From Propionicimonas sp020161015 (GTDB lineage: Bacteria; Actinomycetota; Actinomycetes; Propionibacteriales; Propionibacteriaceae), in the NCBI RefSeq assembly GCF_964266745.1, contig NZ_CAXWGX010000031.1:29890-93889 (forward strand): 64,000 bases of DNA, given 5' to 3'. Positions 24,028-33,919 of this stretch are shown here, one piece after another (within the stretch, counting starts at the first letter, position 1; each line of letters begins with the position of its first letter). The translations under genes and the position numbers were made by a program. The notes below the pieces were generated by a model. The model made no database searches. It was not told the origin of the DNA and saw nothing but the letters and a program-made list of their open reading frames with translations.

Positions 24028-24846
24028 ATGCCCGGCCTGATCGGTCTGCTGATTCCGCTCGAAGGTGGTGCAGGCGAGGCCGGCACCGGCTTCCCGCCCG
24101 GCGTGGAGAGCTTCCACTCCCGCCCGCTCTTCCCCGGCGCAGGGATGGACTGGCTGAACAACCACCTCGTGCAGGCGATCCTCGCCGCCGTCGTCGTGAT
24201 CGCCTTCTGGTTGTGGGTCTCGCGGGGCCAGAAGGTCGTGCCCGGCCGCAAGCAGTTCGCGGGGGAGTTCCTCTACAACCTCCTGCGCAACACGATCGCC
24301 CGCGACATCCTCGGCCACGACTACCGCAAGTTCCTGCCGTACCTGGTCGCCCTGTTCAGCTTCATCCTCGTGAACAACCTGTTCGGACAGTTCTTCCTGT
24401 TCATGTTCCCGACCTTCTCCAAGATCGGGTACGCCTACGGGCTGGCGCTGCTCTCCTGGGTGCTCTACAACGGCGCAGGCATCGCACGGTCCGGGTTCTT
24501 CGGCTACCTGAAGAAGGCGACGCTGCCCGCCGGCGTGCCGAAGGCGCTGTGGGTGCTGATCATTCCGCTGGAGTTCCTGTCGAACTTCATCGTCCGGCCG
24601 ATCACGCTGGCCCTTCGTCTGTTCGCCAACCTGTTCGCCGGGCACCTGGTGGTGCTGGTGTTCGTGATCGGCGGCACGCTGCTGCTGGAGAGCGGCCAGG
24701 CGTTCTACATGGCCGCCGGCGGCGTCTCCCTCATCTTCAGCTTCGCCATCTTCGCCCTCGAGATCTTCGTCGGTGTCCTGCAGGCCTACATCTTCACCGT
24801 CCTGACCGCCCAATACGTCTCCTCGGCCCTGGCCGAGGAACACTGA
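24028..24846 (+). CDS. atpB: ATP synthase Fo subunit a
   Basis: Membrane subunit of 272 residues that forms the proton half-channels against the c-ring. The essential Arg lies in the conserved helix PITLALRLFANLFAGHLVVL. The late helix AIFALEIFVGVLQAYIFTVLTAQYV is also family-typical. The start is ATG 24028, with GGAGAG just upstream. It is the first core gene of the operon B-E-F-H-A-G-D-C. Confidence 0.95.
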   Translation: MPGLIGLLIPLEGGAGEAGTGFPPGVESFHSRPLFPGAGMDWLNNHLVQAILAAVVVIAFWLWVSRGQKVVPGRKQFAGEFLYNLLRNTIARDILGHDYRKFLPYLVALFSFILVNNLFGQFFLFMFPTFSKIGYAYGLALLSWVLYNGAGIARSGFFGYLKKATLPAGVPKALWVLIIPLEFLSNFIVRPITLALRLFANLFAGHLVVLVFVIGGTLLLESGQAFYMAAGGVSLIFSFAIFALEIFVGVLQAYIFTVLTAQYVSSALAEEH

Positions 24847-24880
24847 GCAACGCCAAGTAACCCTCGAAAGGAAAGCGCAC

Positions 24881-25102
24881 ATGCTCCCTCTGGAAATCGT
24901 CGGCTCCATGAACATGCTCGGCTACGGTCTGGCGACGCTCGGCCCGGGCCTCGGCGTGGCCTGGATCTTCTCCTCGGTGATCAACGGCACCGCCCGCCAG
25001 CCCGAGGCCCGCGGCGCGATGATGGGCACCGCCTGGATCGGCTTCGCCGTGGTTGAGGCGCTGGCCATCATCGGCATCGCCCTCGCGTTCGTCATTCAGT
25101 GA
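24881..25102 (+). CDS. atpE: ATP synthase Fo subunit c
   Basis: Hairpin proteolipid of 73 residues. Helix 1 carries the Gly-rich packing motif (GYGLATLGPGLGVAW), the polar loop is ARQPEA at about 38-43, and helix 2 holds the ion-binding Glu59 in FAVVEALAIIG. The residues around Glu59 do not show a sodium-binding signature, so protons are expected. GAAAGGAAA precedes the ATG. Bedaquiline-class drugs bind this subunit in mycobacteria; the binding face is not analysed here. Confidence 0.96.
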   Translation: MLPLEIVGSMNMLGYGLATLGPGLGVAWIFSSVINGTARQPEARGAMMGTAWIGFAVVEALAIIGIALAFVIQ

Positions 25103-25113
25103 GGTCTGCCGGC

Positions 25114-25656
25114 ATGTTGCCGCTGGAAACCGGGGGGATCGATCTCGGCCCCCTGCTGCCCGAGCACCTGTCGGAGATCATCGCCGGCATCGTCTTGTTC
25201 CTGATCATCTGGTGGGTGGTCGCGAAGAAGGTCGTGCCGGTGTTCGAGCAGACCTACGCCGAGCGCACCGCCGAGATCGCGGGCGGCATCGAGAAGGCGG
25301 AGGCCGCGCAGCGTGAGGCGGCCGAGGCCCTGGCGGAGTACCAGGCGCAGCTCGCGTCCGCGCGTGCGGAGGCCGGTCGCATCCGCGAGGAGGCCAGGGC
25401 GCAGGCCGTGACCCTCGCCGCGGAGATCCGTGAGCAGGCGCAGGCCGACTCGGCACGCATGGTCGCCGCGGCGAAGGCACAGCTCGAGGCCGAGCGTGCA
25501 CAGGTGATCAGCCGGCTCCGCGCCGAGGTCGGTGGCCTGGCCACCCAGCTCGCCGGACGCATCGTCGGCGAGGCGCTCGACGACGACGAGCGTGCCCGGC
25601 GCAGCGTCGACCGGTTCATCGCGGAACTCGAGACCGAGTCGGTGGAGAAGGCATGA
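25114..25656 (+). CDS. atpF: ATP synthase Fo subunit b
   Basis: Peripheral stalk subunit of 180 residues with one N-terminal membrane helix (about 19-40, EIIAGIVLFLIIWWVVAKKVVP). A long Ala/Glu/Arg-rich coiled coil follows and dimerises along the stalk. ATG 25114 has GAGG 9 bases upstream; a GTG at 25099 that overlaps the atpE stop is the alternative. The 3' end overlaps atpH by 4 bases. Confidence 0.93.
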   Translation: MLPLETGGIDLGPLLPEHLSEIIAGIVLFLIIWWVVAKKVVPVFEQTYAERTAEIAGGIEKAEAAQREAAEALAEYQAQLASARAEAGRIREEARAQAVTLAAEIREQAQADSARMVAAAKAQLEAERAQVISRLRAEVGGLATQLAGRIVGEALDDDERARRSVDRFIAELETESVEKA

Positions 25657-26450
25657 GCGCCGCCGCCGAGGCCCGGCTCTCCGAGCTCGACCGGGTGCTG
25701 GACGCCCAGGAGGCGAGCCCGGAGCTCGCGGCGGAACTGTTCGCCGTGGCGGACCTGCTCGGCGGCCAGGCGCAGCTGCGCAACGCGATGGCCGACCCGA
25801 CCGTGGCCGACGACCGGCGGCGGGACTTCGCGCGCACGGTGTTCGGCGGACGGATCGGTGCAGCAGCGACCGCCGTGGTGGTCGCCGCGGCCGGGCTGCG
25901 CTGGGGGACGGCCTCCGGCCTCGGCGCGGCCATCGACCGGCAGGGCGTGCGCGCCCTGTTCGGGCACGCGCACGCTGCGGGCACCCTGGACGCGGTGGAG
26001 GACGAGCTGTTCCGCTTCGGGCGGACGGTCGTCGCCGACCAGGCACTGAGGCGGGCGCTCGACGACCGCACCGCACCGGTGGCCGTGCGCCAGACGCTCG
26101 TCTCCGACCTGATCGAGGGCCGGACGAGCGCAGACACCGTCGCGCTCGCGCGGCGTGCGGTGGCGACGGCCGCGGTCTCCTTCGAGGCCACGGTCGAGGC
26201 CTACCTCGGCCTGGCGGCGGAGATCCGCGCCCGGGCGATCGCGACGATCACCGTCGCGCGTCCGCTCGAGGCGGACCAGAAGGAACGGCTCCAGGCGGCG
26301 CTGCAGCGCCAGCTGGGCCGGCAGGTGAACCTGCACATCATCATCGACCCGTCGGTCCTCGGCGGTGCCCGGGTACAGGTGGGCGACGAGGTGATCGAGG
26401 GCACCGTCGCCGGCCGCCTGGCTGCCGCCGAGAAGCAACTGACCCAGTAG
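25653..26450 (+). CDS. atpH: ATP synthase F1 subunit delta
   Basis: Subunit of 265 residues linking the b-dimer to the top of the F1 head. The family motif is in the C-terminal part: ARPLEADQKERLQAALQRQLGRQVNLHIIIDPSVLGGARVQVGD (two adjoining blocks) and then IEGTVAGRLAAAEKQL. It is longer than the roughly 180 residues of E. coli because of an extra helical N-terminal region, usual in actinobacteria. Unlike in mycobacteria it is not fused to a b-like domain. Confidence 0.93.
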   Translation: MSAAAEARLSELDRVLDAQEASPELAAELFAVADLLGGQAQLRNAMADPTVADDRRRDFARTVFGGRIGAAATAVVVAAAGLRWGTASGLGAAIDRQGVRALFGHAHAAGTLDAVEDELFRFGRTVVADQALRRALDDRTAPVAVRQTLVSDLIEGRTSADTVALARRAVATAAVSFEATVEAYLGLAAEIRARAIATITVARPLEADQKERLQAALQRQLGRQVNLHIIIDPSVLGGARVQVGDEVIEGTVAGRLAAAEKQLTQ

Positions 26451-26474
26451 AGAACGAAAGCAGAAGGTGCACAA

Positions 26475-28118
26475 ATGGCGGAACTGACCATCAGCCCCGA
26501 AGAGATCCGGGATGCGCTGGACACGTTCGTTTCCAACTTCAATCCCGACACCGCGACGCGGGACGAGGTTGGCACCGTGGTGACCTCCGGCGACGGGATC
26601 GCCAAGGTCGAGGGCCTTCCGTCGGCGATGGCCAACGAGCTGCTGGAGTTCGCCAACGGCACGCTCGGCATCGCGCTGAACCTCGACGTGCGGGAGATCG
26701 GCGTCGTCGTGCTGGGCGACTCCGAGGGCATCGAGGAGGGCTCGGTCGTCAAGCGGACCGGGGAGGTGCTCAGCGTCCCCGTCGGCGACGGCTACCTGGG
26801 CCGGGTCGTGGACGCCATGGGCAACCCGATCGACGGCCTCGGCGAGATCACCGACGTCGACGAGCGCCGCCCGCTCGAGCTCCAGGCCGCCGGCGTCATG
26901 GACCGCCAGAGCGTGAACGAGCCGCTGCAGACCGGCATCAAGGCGATCGACTCGATGACCCCGATCGGTCGCGGTCAGCGCCAGCTGATCATCGGTGACC
27001 GCAAGACCGGCAAGACCGCCATCGCGATCGACACGATCATCAACCAGAAGGCCGCCTGGGCCACCGGGGACGCGAAGAAGCAGGTGCGCTGCATCTACGT
27101 CGCGATCGGCCAGAAGGGCTCGACGGTCGCCGCCCTGCGGACCGTCCTCGAGGAGGCCGGTGCGCTGGAGTACACGACGATCGTGCACGCCCCCGCATCC
27201 GACCCGGCCGGCTACAAGTACATCGCGCCCTACACCGGCTCGGCCATCGGCCAGCACTGGATGTACGCGGGCAAGCACGTGCTGATCGTCTTCGACGACC
27301 TCACCAAGCAGGCCGAGGCGTACCGGTCGATGTCGCTGCTGCTGCGCCGGCCGCCGGGCCGCGAGGCCTACCCCGGCGACGTGTTCTACCTGCACAGCCG
27401 CCTGCTGGAGCGCTGCGCCAAGCTCTCCGACGAGCTGGGTGCCGGTTCGATGACCGGTCTGCCGATCATCGAGACCAAGGCCAACGACGTGTCGGCCTAC
27501 ATCCCGACCAACGTGATCTCGATCACCGACGGCCAGATCTTCCTCCAGTCCGACCTGTTCAACGCCAACCAGCGTCCGGCCATCGACGTGGGCATCTCGG
27601 TGTCCCGCGTGGGCGGCGCGGCCCAGGTGAAGGCCATGAAGAGCGTGGCCGGCACCCTGAAGATCGGCCTGGCCCAGTACCGCGACATGGAGGCGTTCGC
27701 GATGTTCGCCTCCGACCTGGACGCCGCGTCCCGCCGCCAGCTCGACCGCGGCGCCCGGCTGGTGGAGCTCCTGCGCCAGCCCCAGTACAGCCCCTACCCG
27801 GTCGCCGACCAGGTCGTCAGCGTCTGGGCGGGGACGACGGGCAAGTTCGACGCGATCCCGGTCAGCGACGTGCTGCACTTCGAGCGCGAGTTCCTCGACT
27901 ACCTGCGGCACAACACCAAGGTGCTCGACACGATCGGCGAGACCGGGCAGTTCACGAAGGACACCGAGCAGGCCGTCGTCGAGGCGCTCGAGACCTTCCG
28001 CTCCCAGTACGTGGGCGCGGACGGCAAGCCCCTGGCGTCCGGCGACCAGCCGACGAAGGCGATCGCGGCCGAGGAACTCGACCACGAGCAGATCGTGGTG
28101 AAGAAGAAGCGGAGCTGA
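26475..28118 (+). CDS. atpA: ATP synthase F1 subunit alpha
   Basis: Regulatory nucleotide-binding subunit of 547 residues. The Walker A motif is GDRKTGKTAIA, the Arg finger lies in the segment ISVSRVGGAAQVKAMK, and the DELGAGSMTGLPIIETKAND block is conserved. A C-terminal extension of about 30 residues (GDQPTKAIAAEELDHEQIVV, then KKKRS) is present; actinobacterial alpha subunits have such tails, which suppress ATP hydrolysis in mycobacteria. An AGAAGGTG site precedes the ATG. Confidence 0.97.
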   Translation: MAELTISPEEIRDALDTFVSNFNPDTATRDEVGTVVTSGDGIAKVEGLPSAMANELLEFANGTLGIALNLDVREIGVVVLGDSEGIEEGSVVKRTGEVLSVPVGDGYLGRVVDAMGNPIDGLGEITDVDERRPLELQAAGVMDRQSVNEPLQTGIKAIDSMTPIGRGQRQLIIGDRKTGKTAIAIDTIINQKAAWATGDAKKQVRCIYVAIGQKGSTVAALRTVLEEAGALEYTTIVHAPASDPAGYKYIAPYTGSAIGQHWMYAGKHVLIVFDDLTKQAEAYRSMSLLLRRPPGREAYPGDVFYLHSRLLERCAKLSDELGAGSMTGLPIIETKANDVSAYIPTNVISITDGQIFLQSDLFNANQRPAIDVGISVSRVGGAAQVKAMKSVAGTLKIGLAQYRDMEAFAMFASDLDAASRRQLDRGARLVELLRQPQYSPYPVADQVVSVWAGTTGKFDAIPVSDVLHFEREFLDYLRHNTKVLDTIGETGQFTKDTEQAVVEALETFRSQYVGADGKPLASGDQPTKAIAAEELDHEQIVVKKKRS

Positions 28119-28122
28119 TCGG

Positions 28123-29031
28123 ATGCCAGCCAGCCTGCGCGAGCTGCGACAGCGCCGGAAGTCGGTCACCGCGACCAAGAAGATCACCCGGGCGATGGAG
28201 CTGATCGCATCGTCGAGGATCATCAAGGCGCAACAGGCCGCCGCCCGCGCGCTGCCGTTCACCCGCGAGCTGAACCGGGCCGTGTCCGCGGTGGCGAACA
28301 AGTCCCACCTGGACCACCCCCTCACCAGGGACGTGACCGACCCCAAGCGGGTGGCGGTGCTGTTCATCACGTCCGACCGCGGCATGAACGGCGCGTACTC
28401 CTCCAACGTCATCAAGACGGTCGCCGCCTTCCGGCAGCGCGCGGAGGAGGAGGGCCGCGAGCTGTTCCGCTACGTGGTGGGACGCAAGGGGATCGGGTAC
28501 CTCAACTACCGCAACATCCCCATCACCGCGCACTGGGAGGGCTTCTCCGACGCCCCGACCTACGACCGGGCGGTGGAGATCGCCGACCGGCTCCTGGAGG
28601 ACTTCCTGAAGCCCACGGAGGAGGGCGGGGTCGACGAGATCTGGGCGGTGTACACCCGCATGGAGTCGATGCTCACCCAGACCCCGCGCGTTCGCCGGCT
28701 GCTTCCCCTGGAAGTGGTCGAGGGCGTCACCGCCGCGGATCCCGAGCACCCCGAGCCGCTGTACCTCTTCGAGCCGGACCCCGAGACGGTGCTGGACGCG
28801 CTGCTCCCGCTCTACGTGCGCAGCCGCATCTGGTTCTACCTCCTGCAGTCGGCCGCGTCCCAGCTGGCCAACCAGCAGCGGGCGATGAAGTCGGCCACCG
28901 ACAACGCCCAGCAACTCATCGAACGCCTGACCCGGGAAGCCAACCAGGCCCGGCAGGCGGAGATCACCCAGGAAATCAGCGAGATCGTCGGCGGCGCGGG
29001 CGCGCTCGCCGATCTGACCGAGAACGAGTAG
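28123..29031 (+). CDS. atpG: ATP synthase F1 subunit gamma
   Basis: Central rotor shaft of 302 residues. The N-terminal helix MPASLRELRQRRKSVTATKK and the C-terminal helix AMKSATDNAQQLIERLTREAN form the coiled coil inside the alpha3beta3 head. It carries the actinobacterial loop near the middle. It starts 4 bases after the atpA stop. Confidence 0.96.
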   Translation: MPASLRELRQRRKSVTATKKITRAMELIASSRIIKAQQAAARALPFTRELNRAVSAVANKSHLDHPLTRDVTDPKRVAVLFITSDRGMNGAYSSNVIKTVAAFRQRAEEEGRELFRYVVGRKGIGYLNYRNIPITAHWEGFSDAPTYDRAVEIADRLLEDFLKPTEEGGVDEIWAVYTRMESMLTQTPRVRRLLPLEVVEGVTAADPEHPEPLYLFEPDPETVLDALLPLYVRSRIWFYLLQSAASQLANQQRAMKSATDNAQQLIERLTREANQARQAEITQEISEIVGGAGALADLTENE

Positions 29032-29037
29032 GCAGAC

Positions 29038-30492
<1,455 letters not shown>

Positions 30493-30493
30493 C

Positions 30494-30904
30494 GTGGCGG
30501 ACGTGCTGCGCGTGGAGGTGGTGTCGGCGCTCGGCATCACCTGGGAGGGTGACGCGCTGAGCGTGATCGCCCGCACGACCGAGGGCGACCTCGGCGTGCT
30601 GCCCAACCACGAGTCGTTCCTCGCCGCGCTGGTGCCCTGCGCTGCCGAGATCCTGACCGCGGACGGGAACCGCGAGGTGGTCGCGATCGACGGCGGCTTC
30701 GTCTCGGTGGCGGACAATCGCGTCTCGCTCCTGTCGCAGTTCGCCAAGGTGGCCAGGGAGATCGACCTGAAGGCTGCCGAGCACGAGCTCGCGGCCGCGG
30801 AGAAGCGCCTCAACGCCGGTGAGCTGGACGAGGAGACCCGCCAGCACTTCCTCAGGGCCCAGGCCCAGGTGCGTGCCGCGCACCTCGCCCAGCAGTCGAA
30901 GTAG
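30494..30904 (+). CDS. atpC: ATP synthase F1 subunit epsilon
   Basis: Subunit of 136 residues with the N-terminal beta-barrel (LRVEVVSALGITWEGDALSV, then GDLGVLPNHESFLAAL) and a C-terminal helical hairpin (AAEHELAAAEKRLNAGEL). It couples rotor to head and inhibits hydrolysis. The GTG start follows the atpD stop by one base. It is the last subunit gene of the operon. Confidence 0.94.
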   Translation: MADVLRVEVVSALGITWEGDALSVIARTTEGDLGVLPNHESFLAALVPCAAEILTADGNREVVAIDGGFVSVADNRVSLLSQFAKVAREIDLKAAEHELAAAEKRLNAGELDEETRQHFLRAQAQVRAAHLAQQSK

Positions 30905-30921
30905 GGCGCGGGACCACGAGG

Positions 30922-31362
30922 ATGGACTGGCTGGGCATCACCGAGACGGTGGCGCTGGCGCTGGTCGTCCTCCTGCTGGTCCCCGTGGTCTTCCTCGGCG
31001 CGCGGCGTCGATGGCTCTCGCGCCAGGGCGGTCTGTTCGACTGCTCGCTGAGGCTGTCGGAGAAGACGCCGGGCACCGGATGGGTGCTCGGCGTCGCCCG
31101 TTACTCCGGGGACAACCTCGAGTGGTTCCGCACCTTCTCGGTGGCGCTGAGACCACGCCTGATCTTCCCGCGTTCGCAGGCGAGCGCCGGCCAGCAGCGC
31201 GACCCGGACTCGATCGAGTCCGTGCTCCTGTACGACGAGCAGCGGATCCTGCGGCTGGAACTCACCGACGGTTCCTCGTGGGAGCTCGCGATGTCCGTGG
31301 CGTCGCTCACCGGCCTGCTCAGCTGGCTGGAGTCGGCTCCTCCGGGGTCTCGCTACCGCTGA
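30922..31362 (+). CDS. DUF2550 family membrane-anchored protein
   Basis: Product of 146 residues with one N-terminal membrane helix (about 8-29) and a soluble domain starting RRRWLSRQGGLFDCSLRL. The segment GWVLGVARYSGDNLEWFRTFS is typical of DUF2550 proteins, which follow atpC in most actinobacteria. The function is unknown. It begins 17 bases after atpC and may be part of the operon. Its end overlaps the convergent cobalamin adenosyltransferase gene by 44 bases. Confidence 0.82.
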   Translation: MDWLGITETVALALVVLLLVPVVFLGARRRWLSRQGGLFDCSLRLSEKTPGTGWVLGVARYSGDNLEWFRTFSVALRPRLIFPRSQASAGQQRDPDSIESVLLYDEQRILRLELTDGSSWELAMSVASLTGLLSWLESAPPGSRYR

Positions 31363-31999
31363 TCCGCTCGCGCTGGCGCCGTGCCCTCGGCTCGGCCACC
31401 TCGCGGTCCTTCCCCGGCACCCACAGCACCTCCCCGGCGGCCTGCCCGGTGACCCGGGCCAGGATGAACAGCAGGTCGGAGAGCCGGTTCAGGTAGGTGA
31501 GGGCCAGCAGGTTCACGCCGCCGGGATGGCCCTCGGCCGCCGGCTCGGTGCCGTAGGCCTCCGCCGCCCGCCAGCCGGCGCGCTCCGCCCGCCGCACGAC
31601 GCTGCGGGCGAGGTGGAGGTAGGCGGTCGTCTGCGTGCCTCCCGGCAGGATGAACGACCGCAGCGGCGGCAGCGGTTCGCCGTACTCGTCGCACCAGGCC
31701 TCGAGCCGGTCGATGTAGGGCTGGATGACTCGCAGCGGCTGCCACGGCGGATTCGCCGACAGCGGGTTGGACAGGTCGGCGCCACAGTCGAACAGCTCGT
31801 TCTGGATGTGGCGCAGCGTGGCCCGGACGTCCTCGGGGAGGTCGGCCTGCATGGTGACGATGCCCAGCAGGGAGTTCGCCTCGTCGACGTGGCCGTACGC
31901 CTCCACCCGCGGGTCGGTCTTCGCCGTCTCGGACATGTCGGACAGGCGCGTCCGTCCGGCGTCCCCGGTGCGGGTGTAGATGCGGGTGAGGTTGACCAT
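31319..31999 (-). CDS. Cob(I)alamin adenosyltransferase, PduO type
   Basis: Enzyme of 226 residues that turns cob(I)alamin and ATP into adenosylcobalamin. The N-terminal ATP site reads IYTRTGDAGRTRLSD, followed by the segments VEAYGHVDEANSLLG and IQNELFDCGADL. The conserved RSVVRRAERAGWRAA and YLNRLSDLLFILAR helices are present. The C-terminal 25 residues are charged and variable. Adenosylcobalamin serves methylmalonyl-CoA mutase, and the epimerase of that pathway lies about 4 kb away. It is the PduO family, not CobA or EutT. Confidence 0.92.
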   Translation of the reverse strand: MVNLTRIYTRTGDAGRTRLSDMSETAKTDPRVEAYGHVDEANSLLGIVTMQADLPEDVRATLRHIQNELFDCGADLSNPLSANPPWQPLRVIQPYIDRLEAWCDEYGEPLPPLRSFILPGGTQTTAYLHLARSVVRRAERAGWRAAEAYGTEPAAEGHPGGVNLLALTYLNRLSDLLFILARVTGQAAGEVLWVPGKDREVAEPRARRQRERISGSETPEEPTPAS

Positions 32000-32062
32000 G
32001 CGTCCAACCTATCCCGGCGGGGCAGCCGGGCGCCCCTGCCGCCACTGTGGCAGGGTGGGCCC

Positions 32063-32773
32063 GTGAGGAAGGCCATCCTGATCCTGCCCCTGCTGCTGGC
32101 CGGCGCACTGCTCGTCGCCTGCACGGCGGCGCCGTCCGCCCCCGCCACGTCGTCGGCTCGCGCGGAGTCTGCGTCCGCGTCGGCTCCGGGGGCGACCGAT
32201 GCCGCCGGTGGCGCGACGTGCACCTACACCGCGGACGGGCAGGCCGCGCGGCCGGTGGCACTCCCGCCGCAGGCGGGCGTCCCGGACAGTGGCACGGCGG
32301 TCGCGTCCATCGCGCTGGGCGCGGCGACGGTACGGGTGACGCTCGACCGGGCCGCGACGCCCTGCACCGTGAACTCGTTCCTCTCCCTCGCTCGGCAGGG
32401 GTTCTACGATGGCACCGCCTGCCACCGGCTGGTGGACGGCCCCGGGCTCTTCGTGCTGCAGTGCGGCGACCCGACCGGCACCGGCAGCGGGGGACCCGGC
32501 TACGCCTTCGACGACGAGCTGACCGGGTCGGAGACCTACCCCGCGGGCACCCTGGCCATGGCCAACGCCGGGCCGGGCACGAATGGCTCCCAGTTCTTCT
32601 TCGTGTACGCCGACAGCCAGCTGCCGCCGAACTACACGGTCTTCGGCCACACGGACGCCGCCGGCGTCGCGGTGGTCGCCTCGATCGCGGCCGGCGGCCA
32701 GGACCGCGCGTACCCGGACGGGTCGGGCCGTCCGGTGGAGCCGGCGACCATCGTGGGCGTCACCGAGGGCTGA
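32063..32773 (+). CDS. Cyclophilin-type peptidyl-prolyl isomerase, lipoprotein
   Basis: Protein of 236 residues with a lipoprotein signal (AILILPLLLAGALLVAC, lipobox Cys near residue 20), a Ser/Ala-rich linker and a cyclophilin domain (about 90-236). Core motifs are VNSFLSLARQGFYDGTACHRLV and MANAGPGTNGSQFFFVYAD, then NYTVFGH. It should help fold exported proteins outside the membrane. The start is GTG 32063. Its 3' end overlaps the convergent hydrolase by 14 bases. Confidence 0.88.
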   Translation: MRKAILILPLLLAGALLVACTAAPSAPATSSARAESASASAPGATDAAGGATCTYTADGQAARPVALPPQAGVPDSGTAVASIALGAATVRVTLDRAATPCTVNSFLSLARQGFYDGTACHRLVDGPGLFVLQCGDPTGTGSGGPGYAFDDELTGSETYPAGTLAMANAGPGTNGSQFFFVYADSQLPPNYTVFGHTDAAGVAVVASIAAGGQDRAYPDGSGRPVEPATIVGVTEG

Positions 32774-33572
32774 GCTCAGCCCCGGGGTCGTCGACCCTCG
32801 CCGCGAAGCCGAGGAGCTCGGACAGGAAGGCCTCGGGCGCGTCCGCGTGCAGCCAGTGCCCGGCGCCGGGCACCACGACCTTGGCGACGTTCGGGAAGAG
32901 GCGGGCCATGTCGGCGTCGTGCTCGTCGCGCACGTAGTCGGACCGCTCGCCGGCCAGCCACAGCACCGGACCGGCGTAGGGCGGCGTCCTGACCTGGGGC
33001 CAGTCGCCGATCGCGGCCAGCGACGTCCCGAGCAGGCCGAGGTTGTGCTGCCAGTGCCAGCCGCCCTTGCGGCGCAGGTTCTGGAGGAGGAACTGGCGCA
33101 CCTGCGGATCCCGCACCCGCACGCCGAGGAGCTCCTCGGCCTCTGCGCGACTCTCCAGCGCGGACAGGTCGAGGGAGCGCATGGCCGCCACCAGTGGGGT
33201 GAAGGTGTCGACCACCTCCGACCGGCCGGGTGCGATGTCGACCACGACCAGGCCGGAGACCAGGTCCGGGTGCTCGAGGGCGGTGAGCATGGCCACCTTG
33301 CCGCCCATGGAATGGCCGACGAGGATCAGTTCGGCCGAGGAGCCGAGCTTCTCGGAGATCTCCGCGGCGACCGCTGCGGCCATCTCCCGGTAGTCGAAGC
33401 GCTCGGTCCACGGGCTGCGGCCGTGGTTGGGCAGGTCGAACAGGACGCTGCCCTGGCCGGCTTCACTGAGCGCGTGCGCGACGCCGGTGAAGTTGCGCCC
33501 GCGCCCGAAAAGGCCGTGCAGGAAGGCGAAGCGGGGACGGCCGGTGCCCACCAGCTCGGTGTAGAGGCCCAT
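32760..33572 (-). CDS. Alpha/beta hydrolase (YbfF-like esterase)
   Basis: Protein of 270 residues with an alpha/beta-hydrolase fold. The oxyanion segment is FLHGLFGRGRNF, followed by the block FDLPNHGRSPW. The nucleophile is the Ser in LVGHSMGGK, the acid is probably in the segment LVVVDIAPG or later, and the catalytic His is in GAGHWLHAD. This is close to YbfF-type acyl-CoA or small-ester hydrolases. ATG 33572 is three bases from the end of the upstream zinc-ribbon gene, so the two are co-translated. The substrate is unknown. Confidence 0.82.
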   Translation of the reverse strand: MGLYTELVGTGRPRFAFLHGLFGRGRNFTGVAHALSEAGQGSVLFDLPNHGRSPWTERFDYREMAAAVAAEISEKLGSSAELILVGHSMGGKVAMLTALEHPDLVSGLVVVDIAPGRSEVVDTFTPLVAAMRSLDLSALESRAEAEELLGVRVRDPQVRQFLLQNLRRKGGWHWQHNLGLLGTSLAAIGDWPQVRTPPYAGPVLWLAGERSDYVRDEHDADMARLFPNVAKVVVPGAGHWLHADAPEAFLSELLGFAARVDDPGAELSPR

Positions 33573-33573
33573 C

Positions 33574-33849
33574 TCAGCGCCGCCGCTGCCAGCAGGAGGT
33601 GTGCCAGTGGCGGCGCTCCTCGACCGCGGAGGGCGAGCCGATGCTCGCCTCGCGGGGCCAGGCCACGACGTGCGCCGTCCCGGTGGCGACCGGCTGGAGG
33701 CAACCCGGGCAGGTGTAGGTCTTGGTGGCCGAGTCCGCGGGCATCGACTGCACCATCCAGGCCCCGTCCGCCTTGTGTTCCAGGCGCGCGAAGGCTCCGC
33801 TCGACAGGGGTCTGGGCGCACGCAGGTGCTTGGAGGGACGTCTGGCCAT
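33574..33849 (-). CDS. Small zinc-ribbon-like protein (often mis-annotated ATP/GTP-binding protein)
   Basis: Product of 91 residues. After a basic N-terminus (MARRPSKHLRAPRP) comes YTCPGCLQPVATGTAHVVAW and then RRHWHTSCW. The four ligand candidates are two Cys in CPGC and a His plus Cys in HWHTSC. The same pattern is seen in a widespread actinobacterial family sometimes labelled ATP/GTP-binding protein, though no nucleotide motif is present. It is upstream of the esterase gene in a two-gene unit and divergent from nucS. Confidence 0.7.
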   Translation of the reverse strand: MARRPSKHLRAPRPLSSGAFARLEHKADGAWMVQSMPADSATKTYTCPGCLQPVATGTAHVVAWPREASIGSPSAVEERRHWHTSCWQRRR

Positions 33850-33919
33850 AGAGGCAGTCCTATGCCACGCGCGCGCCACGGGGCAAGTCCGCAACGCTGC
33901 GGCGGTGTAGGTTGGGCGG

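Noticed and set aside
32767..32782. Perfect 16-base palindrome GGGCTGAGCTCAGCCC as terminator
   Set aside because: It has no loop and lies inside the overlapping ends of two coding genes; it is kept only as a curiosity.
33573..33821. Longer esterase start that overlaps the zinc-ribbon gene
   Set aside because: The extra 83 residues are Arg/Pro/Ser-rich noise read in another frame of the zinc-ribbon gene; the hydrolase fold starts at MGLYTELVG.
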